Shown one piece after another: positions 63,387 to 64,000 of a stretch of DNA of 64,000 nucleotides. Below the pieces are notes generated by a model. That model did not search any database. It was not told the DNA's origin and saw only the letters and a list, made by a program, of their open reading frames with translations. Each line of letters begins with the position of its first letter. Position 1 is the stretch's first letter. The translations under genes were made by a program, and so were the position numbers. Location: the NCBI RefSeq assembly GCF_003815535.1, contig NZ_RPFZ01000001.1, forward strand, positions 2,418,001 through 2,482,000. Direction: 5' to 3'. The stretch is from Aurantiacibacter spongiae. GTDB taxonomy: Bacteria > Pseudomonadota > Alphaproteobacteria > Sphingomonadales > Sphingomonadaceae.

Positions 63387-64000
63387 GGCGCGTCGGGCTG
63401 TTTGTCCGGGTGGGCGGCTGCGAACGCGGGATGCGCCAGACATGCCCGCTCGATCCGGACCATTCGCGGGCTGTCCGACAGATCGAAGTCGAACCTTCGG
63501 GCATTGTACAATTGCGGGATCAGAACGGCTTCGAACAGTCCGGGCCCGTCGAACAGGAAGTCCCCGGTATCGAACTGACGCAGACGCTGCTCCAATGGCA
63601 CGAACGTCTTCGTCAGCCAGTGTCGGTACCAGCTATCGACCTCGTCCTGATCGTGACCGAGTTCGTTCTTCAGATACTTCAGCACTGGCAGGTTCAGCGG
63701 CGCGTGCAGTTCCGTGGCGACGGCGTAGGCGAGTTCGCGCGCGGTAAAGCGCCGCTCGATATCGCTCGGGAGAAGCGGGCGGTCCGGATACCGCTCGTCG
63801 AGCCATTCGAGGATTGCCATGCTCTGCGCCCGGTCACGCCCGTCAGCCTCCAGCATCGGCACGCCGGCGAAGGGGTTGCGCGCGGTGTAGGCCTCGTCCT
63901 TTTGCGCGGATTCGAGCAGGTTCACCGGTTCGTTCTCGTAGGCGAGGCCTTTCAGATTGAGGGCAATCCGCAAGCGGTAGGAGGTGGAGCTGCGCCAGTA
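63383..64000 (-). CDS. Maleylacetoacetate isomerase-type glutathione transferase, 5' end missing
   Basis: The frame stays open to the right edge; 205 codons are visible and the start is outside the window. YWRSSTSYRLRIALNLKGLAYE at the N-terminal side carries the SSxSxRxRIAL motif of zeta-class GSTs/MaiA. AQSMAILEWLDERYPDRPLLP follows at the thioredoxin-domain end. These enzymes isomerise maleylacetoacetate (tyrosine degradation) or act on related cis-dienes with glutathione. The stop shares the CTAG of the usher stop, so the two genes converge and overlap. Confidence 0.92.
   Translation of the reverse strand, partial: YWRSSTSYRLRIALNLKGLAYENEPVNLLESAQKDEAYTARNPFAGVPMLEADGRDRAQSMAILEWLDERYPDRPLLPSDIERRFTARELAYAVATELHAPLNLPVLKYLKNELGHDQDEVDSWYRHWLTKTFVPLEQRLRQFDTGDFLFDGPGLFEAVLIPQLYNARRFDFDLSDSPRMVRIERACLAHPAFAAAHPDKQPDAP

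Overview
The window is a high-GC alphaproteobacterial chromosome segment. The best guess is Sphingomonadales, probably Erythrobacteraceae. This rests on gene content and style: many TonB-dependent receptors, DUF4402 proteins, DUF6445, a split MetH, SLC45-type sugar transporters, and frequent GTG/TTG starts with ATGA/GTGA coupling. It is inference; no 16S gene is present. There are no rRNA genes, CRISPR arrays, insertion sequences or prophage genes. One tRNA gene is present. No stretch longer than about 300 bases lacks a gene.

Layout. 1-5.3 kb: the end of a HIT-family gene, then the Tol-Pal operon ybgC-tolQ-tolR-tolA-(extra TolA-C domain protein)-tolB-pal. 5.3-11.6 kb: small exported proteins, a J-domain protein, a META-like protein, a PLP-dependent cystathionine gamma-synthase family enzyme, infC (apparently with an AUA start) and pdeM. 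11.8-25.1 kb: hemF, an MFS transporter, a GH16 lipoprotein, an M1 peptidase, a three-gene operon pairing a GntA-like haem N-hydroxylase with a DUF1989 protein, a bifunctional (p)ppGpp synthase/hydrolase, a cyclophilin, an MscS channel and a zincin-like protein. 25.2-29.2 kb: tRNA-Ser(GGA), an aldo/keto reductase broken by an in-frame TAG, a DUF2231/sorbosone dehydrogenase pair and an Amj-family lipid II flippase.

29.2-45.8 kb is the most distinctive part: a starch/maltodextrin utilisation locus. It has a LacI regulator, an SLC45-type sugar importer, a periplasmic GH13, a large TonB receptor, a lipoprotein GH13, a cytosolic GH13 alpha-glucosidase and a GH97. Interleaved and translationally coupled with these are two flavin-dependent 'tryptophan halogenase'-like enzymes, with a DUF6445 protein at the side. 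A shared TGTATACG-type operator candidate lies upstream of both the importer and the receptor.

45.8-51.4 kb: the methionine/SAM cycle operon. It has an ArsR-methyltransferase fusion regulator, metF and a MetH split into two coupled polypeptides, with a 10-bp inverted repeat at its promoter. 51.4-56.7 kb: a TetR-TonB receptor-alpha/beta hydrolase-MFS uptake module. 56.8-63.4 kb: an unusual chaperone-usher system with three DUF4402 proteins, a PapD-like chaperone and an usher that has a long N-terminal extension. The window ends inside a maleylacetoacetate isomerase-type GST gene.

How they work together: Tol-Pal gives envelope integrity. The sugar locus would import oligosaccharides through the receptor, trim them in the periplasm with GH97/GH13 enzymes, import the products by MFS and finish hydrolysis in the cytoplasm. 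The role of the two halogenase-like enzymes there is unknown, and this is one of the two best candidates for undescribed biology. The other is the GntA/DUF1989 operon.
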